In this document: one piece after another, positions 25,626-37,600 of the stretch
Layout of the letters: each line of letters starts with the position of its first letter
Numbering within the stretch: the first letter of the stretch is position 1
NCBI GenBank assembly: GCA_950106755.1
Contig: OX467089.1
Location: 6,016,501 to 6,080,500, forward strand
Length of the DNA: 64,000 bases
Direction of reading: 5' to 3'
Source: Climacium dendroides
Taxonomy: Eukaryota > Streptophyta > Bryopsida > Hypnales > Climaciaceae
The notes under the pieces: model-generated
Seen by the model: the letters and a program-made list of their open reading frames with translations, nothing else
Told to the model about the DNA's origin: nothing
The model's database searches: none
Position numbers and translations under genes: made by a program

Positions 25626-28600
25626 TAATTTGCAATGGAAATGGAAATGGCAATTTGGGGGGATTTTAATTAGGGTTTAGGTATTTTAATTATGGAGCTT
25701 ATGATCAAATATAGGTGTAGTTATGCAATTTTCTGAGTCCAAATTTCCTCTTTTAGTTTTGGCCCGCAAAGTGCCTTGCAACATCCTAATAAAATGGAAA
25801 CTATGAAGAGTTTGCACTATGACAATTTGAGTGTAGAATTGGTGTTGGAATTAGGCCATTTTCCTTTGGTTGAAAAGTCACATGTTTATAACTTTAATTG
25901 AATGCACTTTACTGCATTATTAGAGTTGAAATGTCACCATTTTACAACTTTAATGAACAACAACATACAATTTTCATGCATGGCAAAATATTCATTTATA
26001 ATTTCACAATTTTAAGGAATGCTTTTGGATTAAATTACCACTGCAACTATGTAGGGTATTTCAAAAAGCCATATTAGAATCCAATTAGATAAGAAAGTCC
26101 CTTAAAACAACAATGGAAAGCATTATGTTTTCTATTGATCACTTGCAATGTGTCATTTAAAAAAAATATGAGTTGACCAAAATACATATGAAAATTATGT
26201 AATTTGCCATTATATTGCACAAAATCTTTCATACATTCAATTTGTCTAAATATATGCAATGACCAAAAGACAACCATGGGTTATACTTCTTTATATTAAA
26301 AATTTAAAAGGTGGATGTACATTTTATATAAAAAATTTATAATATTTATGCTCTTTATGTTGAAGGGTTGTCAAATTAATAGCCCTTTGTCTTTTTTAAG
26401 TGTTGGCATGAGGCAAATACACAAAGATTTCAACAATTCAAGTAATAAAATATAAAAATTCATTCAAAAATAAAGACATAAAGCAAAACTTCATTGTAAT
26501 CCTTTAAAACAATAAAGTATGCTTGAAATTTCTAAAAATAAGAAAAGCTATGCAAATATATAACTATGCTTGATGTAATCACCATCACCTTTTGTCAATT
26601 ACTAATTACTTTAGATCAAATAGAAAAGATCCTTTGAAACCATCTTCTATTAATTTATCCTTGTACTCTTTTTACAATGTCTTCACAAATTCACTTTTTG
26701 CCATATCATATTATTTTTTGTTGTAACAAAACTTCATGAACAATCTATTATGCTTGTATTCTTTGAGTTTTCTCCCATTGTATCATTATATGGATAGTAA
26801 AACTTCACGAAGAAATTGCCCAAAGAGCTTTATATTTCTTCTGAGATCTTTGTTCAAATAATTACCTCTCAAAATTCTAATGGTAACATTCAAAGTGGAT
26901 CTTGCTACAATGTCTATATAGTTGCATTGATATCTATTTTTGAATGTCTTTAACTGAATAAAAACACTTACCAAAAATTTTAAATTGTGAATACATGATT
27001 TTAACATACCAATTATAAGATTGGTCTTAATAATATCCACCCTTCATTTTTAGTCCTAGAATACTTCAATAGTAAGTTTCATTTTTTTATTAGCCTTTTT
27101 TGATGAAAGGTGGAAATTTTTTTGGCCTTTTTTTGAGAAGGGCTTAATCCCCAGAGGACCACACAACTTGTCAGTGTATGCAAGAGATCTTGGGTAGTTT
27201 CACATAAAGTCAATTTTGATTGGATGTTTACGGAATTTTGATAGAAGGTGTCAATATGTGCAACTTGAAAACATTGGCAAAAAAAAAAAAAAAAAACAGT
27301 GAAAAAATCTATGAAATTTCTACTTAGAGTACTTCTTTAGTGGAAATATACTTTTATTTCCATTTAAATTTATGGATCAAAAGTTATGTTGCCTTGAATT
27401 TTTTAGGCAACTAGGGCATTTTCAAGCACGTGCAATGCTCCTCTTTTAATTTTGAATTTTGACAAGTGTGTAACATACATCATACAAGATGCATAAGTAA
27501 ATAAAAATTCCACAAGTAGTATTAAAAATCTTAGTCCAGTAGGAAGTGTTAAAGTTTGTTTGCCTTATTTGGGTAAGATTTAAAAAAATTCTTTTAAATT
27601 CAAACATTATAATCTTTCAACCTAAATTGTCAAAGTTTTTAAAATTTCTTCTGCGCATTTCTATAGTAGTCTAACACAAATTCATATGGCTGAATTCTGA
27701 AAGAAAAAAATTCCATTTTTTTCCATTGCCCTTAAAATTGATAGTTTTTCACAATCTCTATTTCAAATGTGCCTTGGTCCTTTAAGGGTTAATTTCTTTG
27801 CCTTCCAAATAGAGTCAGTTTCCAATGTGAAGGGCAATGCAACCTAAAATCAAGCTAAGAGTATCATCACCAATTGCACAAAATTTGACTACAACATCAA
27901 GAAGTTGCAAGGCACTTACTACCTTGTGAGATGTGGTAGTGCATTCAAGACTTGATGCTTTGCACCAACCACCCTTGAAAGTCCTCACCAAAGTTTCTCC
28001 CCTTCTTCTTGCACCTTTCATTACCCTCCATGTCTTGTATTGAGGCCATAGTCAAAGTTGACTAAGTTAGAACAAGTGTAAAATTGCTCGCTACAAAGGC
28101 CCTCCTTGGGTGAGCACATGAGGGTGATGGGAGGAACAATACAACTTAAGGTAGAAAAGCCTATTACTACTCCGATTTGCACTTTGAGTATCTTAGGGTC
28201 AATTTCAAGAAGGGTATATATTTTTCAAAGGTGTGTGCTTGTGTTACAAGTCAAATCCCCAATGGAATAATAATTTTTTCATTAAAATTATAATTTCCGT
28301 AAATTTTTGAAGTAGTTAGCCCTTAAAATACAAAAGCACTTGTAGATTGGGGTCAAAAACGTCCTCTAAACAATCCATTACTGCCCAATCAAGTACTAAA
28401 TAATTTTTATTAATGAAGTGACATATTATTCTTTAGTGTCATAAAATCCTTGATCTTGTCATAAAATGAAGGGAATTAGGGGAGGGGGATTTTAGGTGGA
28501 ATTGGGGTCAAAAGTAGGTGATCGAATAGGGATGGTCTATTTATGGAATTAGGCTACAAATGGTAATGGCTTGGTATACCTTATATTGTGACCGGATATT

Positions 28601-28660
28601 GGTGTGGAGTGATTTTCTTCTCAACAAGCGTGGCAAGCCTAGAGTGGTGTTGCTGAGGGC
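25626..28660. other. AT-rich DNA with decayed repeat fragments
   Basis: It includes an 18-base A run near 27,280 and a weak third copy of the 780-bp repeat at about 27,240-27,720. A possible single end of a TTAA element lies at 27,786-27,792 (GGG followed by TTAA); no partner end was found. No gene was supported. Confidence 0.4.
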
Positions 28661-28668
28661 TAGAACTA

Positions 28669-28993
28669 CACTAAATAGTATATTTAGTGTTAGCAACACT
28701 ATTTACGAACCATGACACTAAATATCATTAACCCTACTAAAGTAAGTAACATTAAATCTAATTTCTAACACTAAATGTACTCTATGGTAAATTTGAAATC
28801 TGAAAAGGTTTACATTTAGTGTTAGAACACATTAAAAAAATGAACTTGCAAAGGGAAGGAGACGATAGAAGATGAAGGTGGCACAATGAAGTTTAGCACT
28901 ACACTAATTTCTCCAAAGTTGAGATTTAATGTTGTGTGGAATAGGGTGGTAATTACACTAAATGTAACCTAACACTAAATATACTATTTAGTG
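28669..28993. mobile_element. Putative MITE with CACTAAATAG ends (about 325 bp)
   Basis: The ends are inverted copies: ACACTAAATAGTATATTTAG at the left and its inverse at the right. The word AACACTAAAT and its inverse recur several times inside (near 28,709, 28,769, 28,816, 28,960). There is no coding content, and no convincing target duplication was seen, so the outer limits are approximate. Confidence 0.6.
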
Positions 28994-29372
28994 TGGTAGT
29001 GCTATGAATAAGTTTAGAACTAGGTCACTTTCCTTGGGTTTGGAAGAGAATATAATAAATGGGATAATAAAGAGGTTTGGATGTAATAATCCCATTTCAA
29101 AATGAGTGCCAATCCATAGCAGTTCTATAAGATTCTTGATTCACGAATCTCAAGTTGAATCTTCTTCACTTTTGAATTAGTTGGGAGGGCTTTTAATTTT
29201 AGGCATAATTTTTAACCCACACTATTTGATTATTTGATTGATACCCTCAATTCATGAGAAAGTAAAGGATTAGACCAATGAAAGGCCAAGAAATTCCTTT
29301 GTCCGTCTTTAAAAATTGCAGTAGTGATTATCATTGTTGAACAAAGTGCCTGGGTGGTTGATTCTACTTGAT

Positions 29373-29584
29373 TTAACCCTTAAATGCCGGGCGGTGACCA
29401 TGGAAATCAGCCCTTTTGGAACCGTGTGAAAAATTATCTAGTTTAAAAAAACCAAAAGTAATCATTGGGAGTCAAACTACTATAGAAAATCTCCGAGGAT
29501 GAATAGTTGCATTTCTGTCTTACACAGGAGAATTCCTTGTCATTCATCAGACAAAAAACGTTTGTTGTGGCGTTCATGGGTTAA
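29373..29584. mobile_element. TTAA-flanked miniature element C (204 bp)
   Basis: TTAA at 29373-29376 and 29581-29584 flank an insert beginning CCCTTAAATGCCGGGCGG and ending GGCGTTCATGGG (inverse CCCATGAACGCC). Its interior matches elements D and E: GAACCGTGTGAA, GAGTCAAACTACTAT, GAGGATGAATAGTTGCA, TTGTCATTCATCA. The open frame 29499-29696 is chance. Confidence 0.65.
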
Positions 29585-29805
29585 GGTTCGGTTGGGAAGT
29601 AGAATGCACTGCAGGGAGAAGTGTGGCCAATTCTGCCACCAAATCCACAGGGGTGAGCTTCTGTACAAAATGCGCCTACACCGATGCGTTTTCTAGTACA
29701 AGATAGAAAAACACATTCTATACAATTCTAACACACAATTGTGGTAAGGAAAACTAGAATATGACAAGCAAAAAGTCCATCACAAACACCAAGGAAAATA
29801 GCCCA

Positions 29806-30040
29806 TTAACCATAGAATGTTTGGTTGATTACTATAGAAATGACATCTAGTTTTTGGTACTATATGAAGTCATCAACTTAAAAAATACAAGAGTGATCAT
29901 TGTTGAAGTCAAACTACTATGTCAAACCTCTCTTTTTCATACAAAATTCTAAGGAAGAACATGTGCACTTTTCACTTACATAGAAGGATTTTCTATCATT
30001 CCATCAAACGCTTAGTGTTTGCAATGATGTTATAGGATAA
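29806..30040. mobile_element. TTAA-type miniature element E (227 bp, diverged)
   Basis: TTAA at 29806-29809 and ATAA (one mismatch) at 30037-30040 flank a diverged copy of element C in the same orientation; both share TCTAGTTT, TGATCATTG/TAATCATTG and AGTCAAACTACTAT. The right end, inverse CCTATAACATCATTGC, resembles the CCCATAAACAATGCC end of element D. Confidence 0.55.
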
Positions 30041-30169
30041 ACCCTAGAAGGATGCCGCCTCGTAATGAGATACTTAAATATGACTTGATTTTTTGGACCA
30101 ATAGGTGTGTTCTTTGTTTCAATAGTAAGAGAGAAAGTCATCCATCTTTAAAGGTTAAAGTCTTGCATC

Positions 30170-30400
30170 AACCCAATTAGGTTGAGTTAGTAGCCACAAT
30201 CAATGTCTTGGATAATGGTGATGGAGTGAATAGAGATTGCAATAGGAACTTGCACCTTTTGAGTTTATATTCACTATAGGAAGTGACTTTTTTTAGGTCT
30301 TCATGTTGTGGCCATGTTAGGAAATATTGTGATTGCTTTATGTGAATGAAATGACCATTATGGATACATTATTTTGTTGGTTTGGGGGTAGTTTTTGTCA
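30170..30400. repeat. Dispersed repeat, copy at 30.2 kb
   Basis: This is the counterpart of 6,097-6,310 and 7,861-7,950, in the same orientation. Confidence 0.6.
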
Positions 30401-31199
30401 AAAAAATTAAATTTCTATTGTTCTTTCCATTTCTCACTTTTCTCTTTATATCGAAAAAAATTAAATTTTTTTTCAACAATGCCAAGAAACTAAAAACTAA
30501 TCACTCTAATTGCCATAGGCTACTTTACCTTAAGTAAAAGTATAGTAAATAAGATGCTTTTATCATGGGTATACAATGTAATAATCCTAAATACCATTTT
30601 TTTTATTAACCTTAAAATGCCATTGCAACAAAAAAATGGTTGATGAATGGTCAAACAAGCCTTGATCTAACTAAGAAATGGATGATTTGCATCCAATTAT
30701 ATTTGGAGAGTTCATTAAATATATATGCATCATTTGGTTGTGAAAAGCCCTTCATTGAGGAACTATAGAATTTTTTAGTAAAGATGCTAAATCTATGGAT
30801 CACAAAAGATGCTTTTTTAGTGTATCTTAACAATGCCTACCTTGTTTGTTCTTGATTTAGTAAATTGAAATCTTTAAAATGAACTTTTTTGAATTTGATT
30901 TCAACTAAAGAAACAAGTCTTATAAAGTCTACTTTCTACTTCAATTTCAATTTTTTTAAATTTCTAAAATTGTATATTTTATAGCCATTTGAAATTTGGA
31001 CCTATTATTACATTCTACTAAGTTTTTAACTATAAAATGACACAATGATGTTCTACACCATATTATAAACAAATGGAGAAAATTTTGAGAATTTTGTGTT
31101 TATGTTAAATCAATATTAATTCTCTTGATTTTTTATTCAATGGAATTAATCTATGGAAAATAAAAAATAAAAATTCCATTCATTCATTTTCAATGCCAA
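30401..31199. other. AT-rich DNA downstream of the TRAF1-like gene
   Basis: No coding, RNA or repeat feature was recognised here. Confidence 0.45.
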
Positions 31200-31633
31200 A
31201 ATGGAGCATCCAAGGTAGAGGACTTGGATTTCAGGGTTATAAACTATGAAAACTAACTCCAAATAATTTTCTGAGAAAAATATGGCACAGTTACAGCTAC
31301 ACGATGCATAACAATGACGGTGGCAGGAAGAAATGAAGAAATGTTCACATAAATGAAGGGGTTCTGATAAACCTGGAGCATTCCTTCATGAATGCCTGCA
31401 ATGTAAACACTCCTTCCAAGCATTACTGAAAAAGGAACAAAATTCCAAAGCATGAGACCACCCAAACAAGGAATTTCAAAGAAGGGGCACGAAGAATGAG
31501 ACTAGTCTATGAACACAATTAAAGACAATGTCCCAATTCAAATGGGAAATGCATTTCAAAAGTTCCAAGAGTCGTCAAGTTTTCTTAGGACGTAAAAGAA
31601 GCAGTTTAGGTGACAGTGACTGGAAGTGATCAC
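31200..31633 (-). other. Probable 3' UTR of the TRAF1-like gene
   Basis: The sequence downstream of the stop codon keeps mixed composition for about 400 bases before turning strongly AT-rich near 31,150. This fits a 3' untranslated region, but the polyadenylation site cannot be placed from sequence alone. Confidence 0.4.
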
Positions 31634-34600
31634 CTACGGCTGCTGACTAGGAGCATATACAGAATAACCATTGTGCCCCAAAGAGAATCCTGAGCAATCC
31701 TGCACGTGGTGGCTTTGCACTAGAGGATAACCCATGTGAGTGTCTAGACCATTTCTTACATTACTTGCTGCTGGTATTCCTGCGCTTGTGATGGGCCAAT
31801 AATGAGATGCCATACTATCAAGGTGGCCACTATGCTGGCTCTGCAGTCTGCCCAGAGGTTGATGAGAGAAGGCCACAGACATACGTCTGTTATCTCTCAT
31901 GTTGGCGTGGTTCCCTTCGTGCATGTGCATTCGCTCGTCATCGGATGTCCTCCCTCGGTCACTTGCATCGTTGTTCCCAGCATTAGTGTCCGAATGTAGC
32001 TGGCCGTATTGGTTATGCTTAAGCATTCCAGAGTGACTCGGCATACTGAGATGTCGATTGGTAAATGGAGCAGATCCTGATTGCTGTACCATTGAATTTA
32101 GTGCCAATCCAAAGCATCCTTGATCATCCTCTAATAAATCATTAATAATGTCAAGGTGGGGGAATTCTTCTCCCATAGCTCCTCCATTATTGACAGATTC
32201 CATTAAGGACATCACGTTATGCCTTCCCGAACTCAGAGCTCCATTTTCATGTAACAGGCTCGAATGGACAGATCTCTGATACGCTTGCTGCCCATGAGAG
32301 AGATGTCTCGAAAGACCATCCTGAAACACTAAGTTCTCATGCTTTCGAATCTCCATAGATTCTTGCTGCTGATGAGGTGGGAGAGTCGCAAACTGAGGTT
32401 GGGCCTGTTCACCTTTCTGCTGTCGCTGCAAATGCTCTTGTTCCTCCTCCTGCTGCTGATGTAGCACCTCTGGGGTTACAGTGCCAAAAGTGATGCCGAC
32501 GGGAGATCTTCGCCCACCTGCAGATACCTGGCTGCTGCTATTCTCTTGTGCAGGCAAACTGCCGGACAAAACCTCGGGGAGGCCTTGTGAAGCCACAGGA
32601 GGTTGCGACGACAATGGTGTAGATGAAGGGGAGACCTCGGTTTTGCCACTTTGGGTGCCTGGTAGAGATCCTGCCCGCATCTTGGAAGGAGTCGAAGGAG
32701 GAGAGGACGCCGAGGCCGTAGGTGCAGATAAATATACTGAAGGAACACCGATGTGAGATGGGCTGGGCATTGCGGCAGGGGTTAAAAATGGAGTTGAAGT
32801 ATTTACCCCCGACATAGAAGCTGAAACTCCACCATGCACACTAACAGAACTTGGAACTGAATATGAGGCTAGACCTCCAGAGCTTTTAATTCTTCCTGCA
32901 GCAGCGTTTCTGTACGAGGGGGACACTGGAGGGCTGACGTCTACATGTCCGTTGCTATGGACTCCAGGAGAAGATTCTGCTCCCAAAACCAATCGACCTG
33001 CAGCACTCAAAGATCGTGATAACGGAGGTTGAGCATGCAAAATAGGGCCAAGATTTCCTGGACGGTGAGAAGCTACCAAGCCAGGTGCACTGGTAGGACG
33101 TGTAATCCCAGGTGAAGTCGCAGATAAAGTGGCTGAGTAGCTTGAACTTGTTTCCTCCATCCCAGTAGCTATACTGCCAGACGCTGCTGGATTTATCCGA
33201 GGTGGCCTAGACCCGTCCATGCTGCGGGTTTTAATTGGGGCTGGCGACCTAACTTCCACTTTCACTGCATTCCCACCATGACTGCTGCTGATTTTGTCAC
33301 TAGTACTGGCTGTAGTAGCGAGATGCCACTTTCTATTGATATCATCATTACTGCTCAGTCCACCTGCTGGAATCCCATTGCCATTAGATACTGATGGGTG
33401 GCCAGGGGCATTAGGCGTACCTGCCACGCCTTTGCTCAATCTAGACTGTTGGCCAGTCAATTTTTCCACCTCCACGGTGTCAACTCCATCACGAGAAACA
33501 GAAGTAGGAAAGCCACTGCCACTTTCATCAGCTGGTAGGGAACTTGAGGCACCAGGCCTGGATCCACTGGAAGCTTCTTCTGACAAATGGTGAGGTCGGT
33601 CTAGTCCCATTTGATGCTGTAAGAGGCTAACCTGCTCTTGTAGCATTACCACTTCCTCATCCTGCATGCAAATCCGTTTCAAAATCAAAGGACAAAAGGT
33701 TAATTTTCCCTGATTTGTGTGAGGAGCCCTAAAACCAAGCACCGGAGGTTCCCCAATTCCAAATCAAGTTTAACGAACAACGGAGTTTCGATTATAAAAA
33801 GATTCAATGAAGAGTTCCGCTTATAGACCTTTTCACAAAGACGTTGCTCAAGCCATCGAACACGCTCCTTGAGTGAAAGAATCACAGTCTCATTATCCAA
33901 TCCAGCTGTGCTGCAACTACTGCTGGCTTCACCAGGACCACTAGGATCCAGACCAGTTGCACGCAGGATGGTGCCTTCAGCTTCTAAGAACCTTCCATCC
34001 TGTTCGTATCCATCGCTGTCTCCTCTACTCCTTACCCTGGAATATACACAAATTAATAAGCAATTATTACACACAAATGTACACTAAGACTGTGCTAGAC
34101 ACGAAGGAAAAAAATCAACAGACTCCTGGATGATGAATTTGTTCCTCAACCTTCAGAAATATGTACTTTAATAACCCATTCTGTGACAAAGTGCCAACCG
34201 ATCGACACATGTGAGATCAATACCGTCAGAGCGATGTAAAGGGCGAACGCACCTGTTGAGAACTGTGTGGTTCTGTTCGGGCAAGCTTGGTCGCATACTA
34301 TATGATCCGTTCATTGAGGGTCTCGCTGAGGGAAGAGAGTCAGACGAGCATGTAGAGGAACTATCGTCCAATGCAGATGCTTGATTCTTTCTTCCCGCTC
34401 TGCCATTGCGAGTCAAACCATCCTCAAGTGCTCCGCTAAAACCAGCAGCTTCCATGCCATTCTGACCATACGATACTTCTCTTTCCCAGCTCGTGCGATC
34501 CACATCACCATCCTCGATGGCGGGTCCCAAAGTACCTACAACATCATCTATAGCATCTAGTCCACTAAATTCATCTTCTTCTTCGCCAGCATCAGCTGGA

Positions 34601-37600
34601 ATCAATGAAATAATCTCCCGATCCTTTAAAATCCGTTCTTTTGGCCTGGAAGACTCGGATTGGCGTTGGTGGTTTTCTTGTTCAACCCGCACACGTTTTT
34701 CTTCAGCTTCTTTATCTTTGTCTTTGCGATCTTTCCTTCTTTGCTTTGCCTAAAGATAAAAATCTTGAATTAGTATGTAATTAATCAGGAACAATGATGA
34801 ACTAATGAAATTGTCAATGACAAGTATACAACCGTCAATCGAAACTGATTTAGTGAAATTCACAACAAATAAAAAAGAAATTTGTAAAAAGAAAAAATGA
34901 AATACAATTTTAAGAAACAAAAGAAGAAGAATTGAGGTAGGCCACTAAATATGTCAGCGAGACGTGCTCAATACACTACACAACTGCAGAAAAATTTCAA
35001 CAACTCTAACCTGCTTTTTCTTCGACCGTTTCTCCTTCTCAGCTGCTTCTTTTCTGGCTTGCTTCTCAGTTTCAGCAACTCCTGCAGCCTCCTCTTCACG
35101 TATAAGCTCTTCTTGCCTTTTCAATGCAACTGCTTCCTTGTAAGCGACCTCTACACGATTGCTGCATCATACCAAACGCCAAGTTAAGCCCGAGAAGAAT
35201 AATACAGGAGGAAACACAAATGACAAACATCTTCCTTAAACTGTAGGAACTTGTAATCATCTTGAAACCGGCATAAAATGCCCGTCCGCGTGAATCAATG
35301 AATTGGTGAATAGCTGCGTCCAAAATAGAATAGAAAAGAAAAGAAAACTCAATGATGGATGGCAGACGTATTTGAATACGACAACTCTCAATTAAGTCAG
35401 ATTGCTTCGTGCCAGAGTACGTGATACATCTTCATGAGCTATTTAAACATAATGGGGAATTTGACTTTAAGCATACCAAATAATCTACATTTGGGTGAAG
35501 GACAGCTCAAAGTAGTAAACCACGTGGCTGAGGGACAACTATTAGGGAAAGCCAATAGTATGATTGAAGTCTGAGTACCACGTACGTGTATAGATGAGCT
35601 AGAACAAACATTTCAACAGTTCGCCTGCCAAGTTCAGTTAACCGTCGTTCATCACGCTCCACCGAGTCTTTACCAAAATCATCGCCAGAGCTCCCATCCT
35701 GCAACTAAACTCAGCAGTAAGACCGAATTTACAGACAACGAATAAGAGGGTCTACGCCAAAACAACCCCACGATCTCAGACAAATTCAAAATATTAATCC
35801 AGTGCAGCATAAAACAACCGAGCAAAGCAGAGGAGAAACCTTAGTTCGGTTTTGTGGTCCCTTGTCATCCTTATAAGCTGGTAAGGTTTCAGATACCACC
35901 CGCTCAAGCAGGAGCAATACATCACCAGCAAGAACGAAAGCATCCTTGTCAACCCACACTATGGGGTTGATGGTTTCTTCCATGTCCACACCATTGTATT
36001 TACCCTTCTTATTCCGGCTTCGATAATCAAGTGCTTTGCATCCACTATAAAGCGCATCCATAACCAACGTCGATGTCACCTCCTTCTCATTAAAAAAGCG
36101 CTTTACCACAGCCTTCAAAATCACCTCCGTCTTTTCTCGAGCAAGGCAGCGACGAGTGCCATCTTCTACAGCTGACCAAAACGCTTGGAAACTGCATCAA
36201 CAGCCCAGTTTCAGCGCCCATGATAGACTTGGTCTTCAGTGGTTCAGCTAAATGCAGGACCAAGAACTGAAAAACGCTTCGCTTCTCTCCAGGCCTATCA
36301 TTTTTCTGAGAATTTATCGAGATAAACCTTTTCATCATATACACAGTACACTTGTTAGATCAATACAACAAGTACCTGCTCCATTGTGCCGTATTTTCCA
36401 TAAGTTTCCCCAGTTTTTCTTTTTTCTCTTCGACAAAGCGGCGGCAAATCCCTTCAACATTAGTCAGATATACTCGAACAAGCTCCCTCCGATACTGGCA
36501 ATCTAGACACCGGAATGGACGGTGGGGATTTTCTCTGCATAAACAGGAAGAATTGAATTGTAAAATAATGCAAGTATACCTCCGGAAAGGAAACTGCAAT
36601 AACTTTCTTTTGCACCTAAGAAAATCCTTTTAGGAAAAATACCTGATAACCTGAACTTGTGCCTTTATGACGAGAGTGTCAGCAACAGTAAAACCGTCCA
36701 GTACTTTGGAGAGCTCCATGAATTTCTTCCAACCCCAATCGTGTTCTTTCTTACAGAACCGATGTAACGTATCTGGACTCCTCCACAAAGATGAAACAGA
36801 CTCAGGAACAATTACAAAATAACCTAAAGTCTACCCTTCCATCACACAAGTTTAACGAAATTGCGATAATATCCTATATGACCACATGGGACCATCGCAC
36901 GTGATGCTCTTGGGGAAATTGTAAGAACTGCCAAAAAAACGCACAGTAAACATGATCTGAGAGTAACAAATGTGTTCTAAAACATAAGATACACTGCCAC
37001 TCCATATCAGAAATACAGATGTACAGTGGATGGGAAAAAATTAAGAATTAATGCACGCACATGCACTTTATATTAAGGTAGCAAATCAATATTAAGTGAG
37101 TTATAAGTTATAACCTTTATAACACAAAGCCACTGTTGAACGAAGAAGCCCCAAGCCTGTCAGAAAGACGGAGAGTTGCAAAGAGAAGCAGAAAAAAAAT
37201 GCTGGAGAGTTCCAGTTGTGAAACTGGAAGGTATATAAACCCTAAACCCAACTACCTTGAACCCTATATTCATATCTACATCTTCCTTATCACATCGTGT
37301 GTGATTTTTTACAAAATAGTGTGATAACAAGGAAGCGACAGTGATAATCAAGAGAATGTTTGAGCTTCAACAGTTTTTTCCCAAATTCAGGTGATAGAAT
37401 CAGGGTGTACGTTACAGGGTGTGATGAAAAAGAGGTTAGACTTAGCTCTATTACTTCAACTATCTAAGAGAGGCATGGACTAGACAGGGAAAACTCCACA
37501 CGAACTGCTCAAACAGAAACACGTAACCATCTGAACCGGGAGACATCCAGTCAACGACATCAACACTTCATGAAACCAGTATACAACAGATGATACGACA

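Noticed and set aside
30901..31200. Short minus-strand frames downstream of the TRAF1-like gene
   Set aside because: AT-biased, no family signature and not in phase with the last exon.
37228..37245. Telomere-like word AAACCCTAAA in a TRAF1-like intron
   Set aside because: Single short telo-box-like word; it would be expected upstream of genes if functional and is too short to mark an interstitial telomere.
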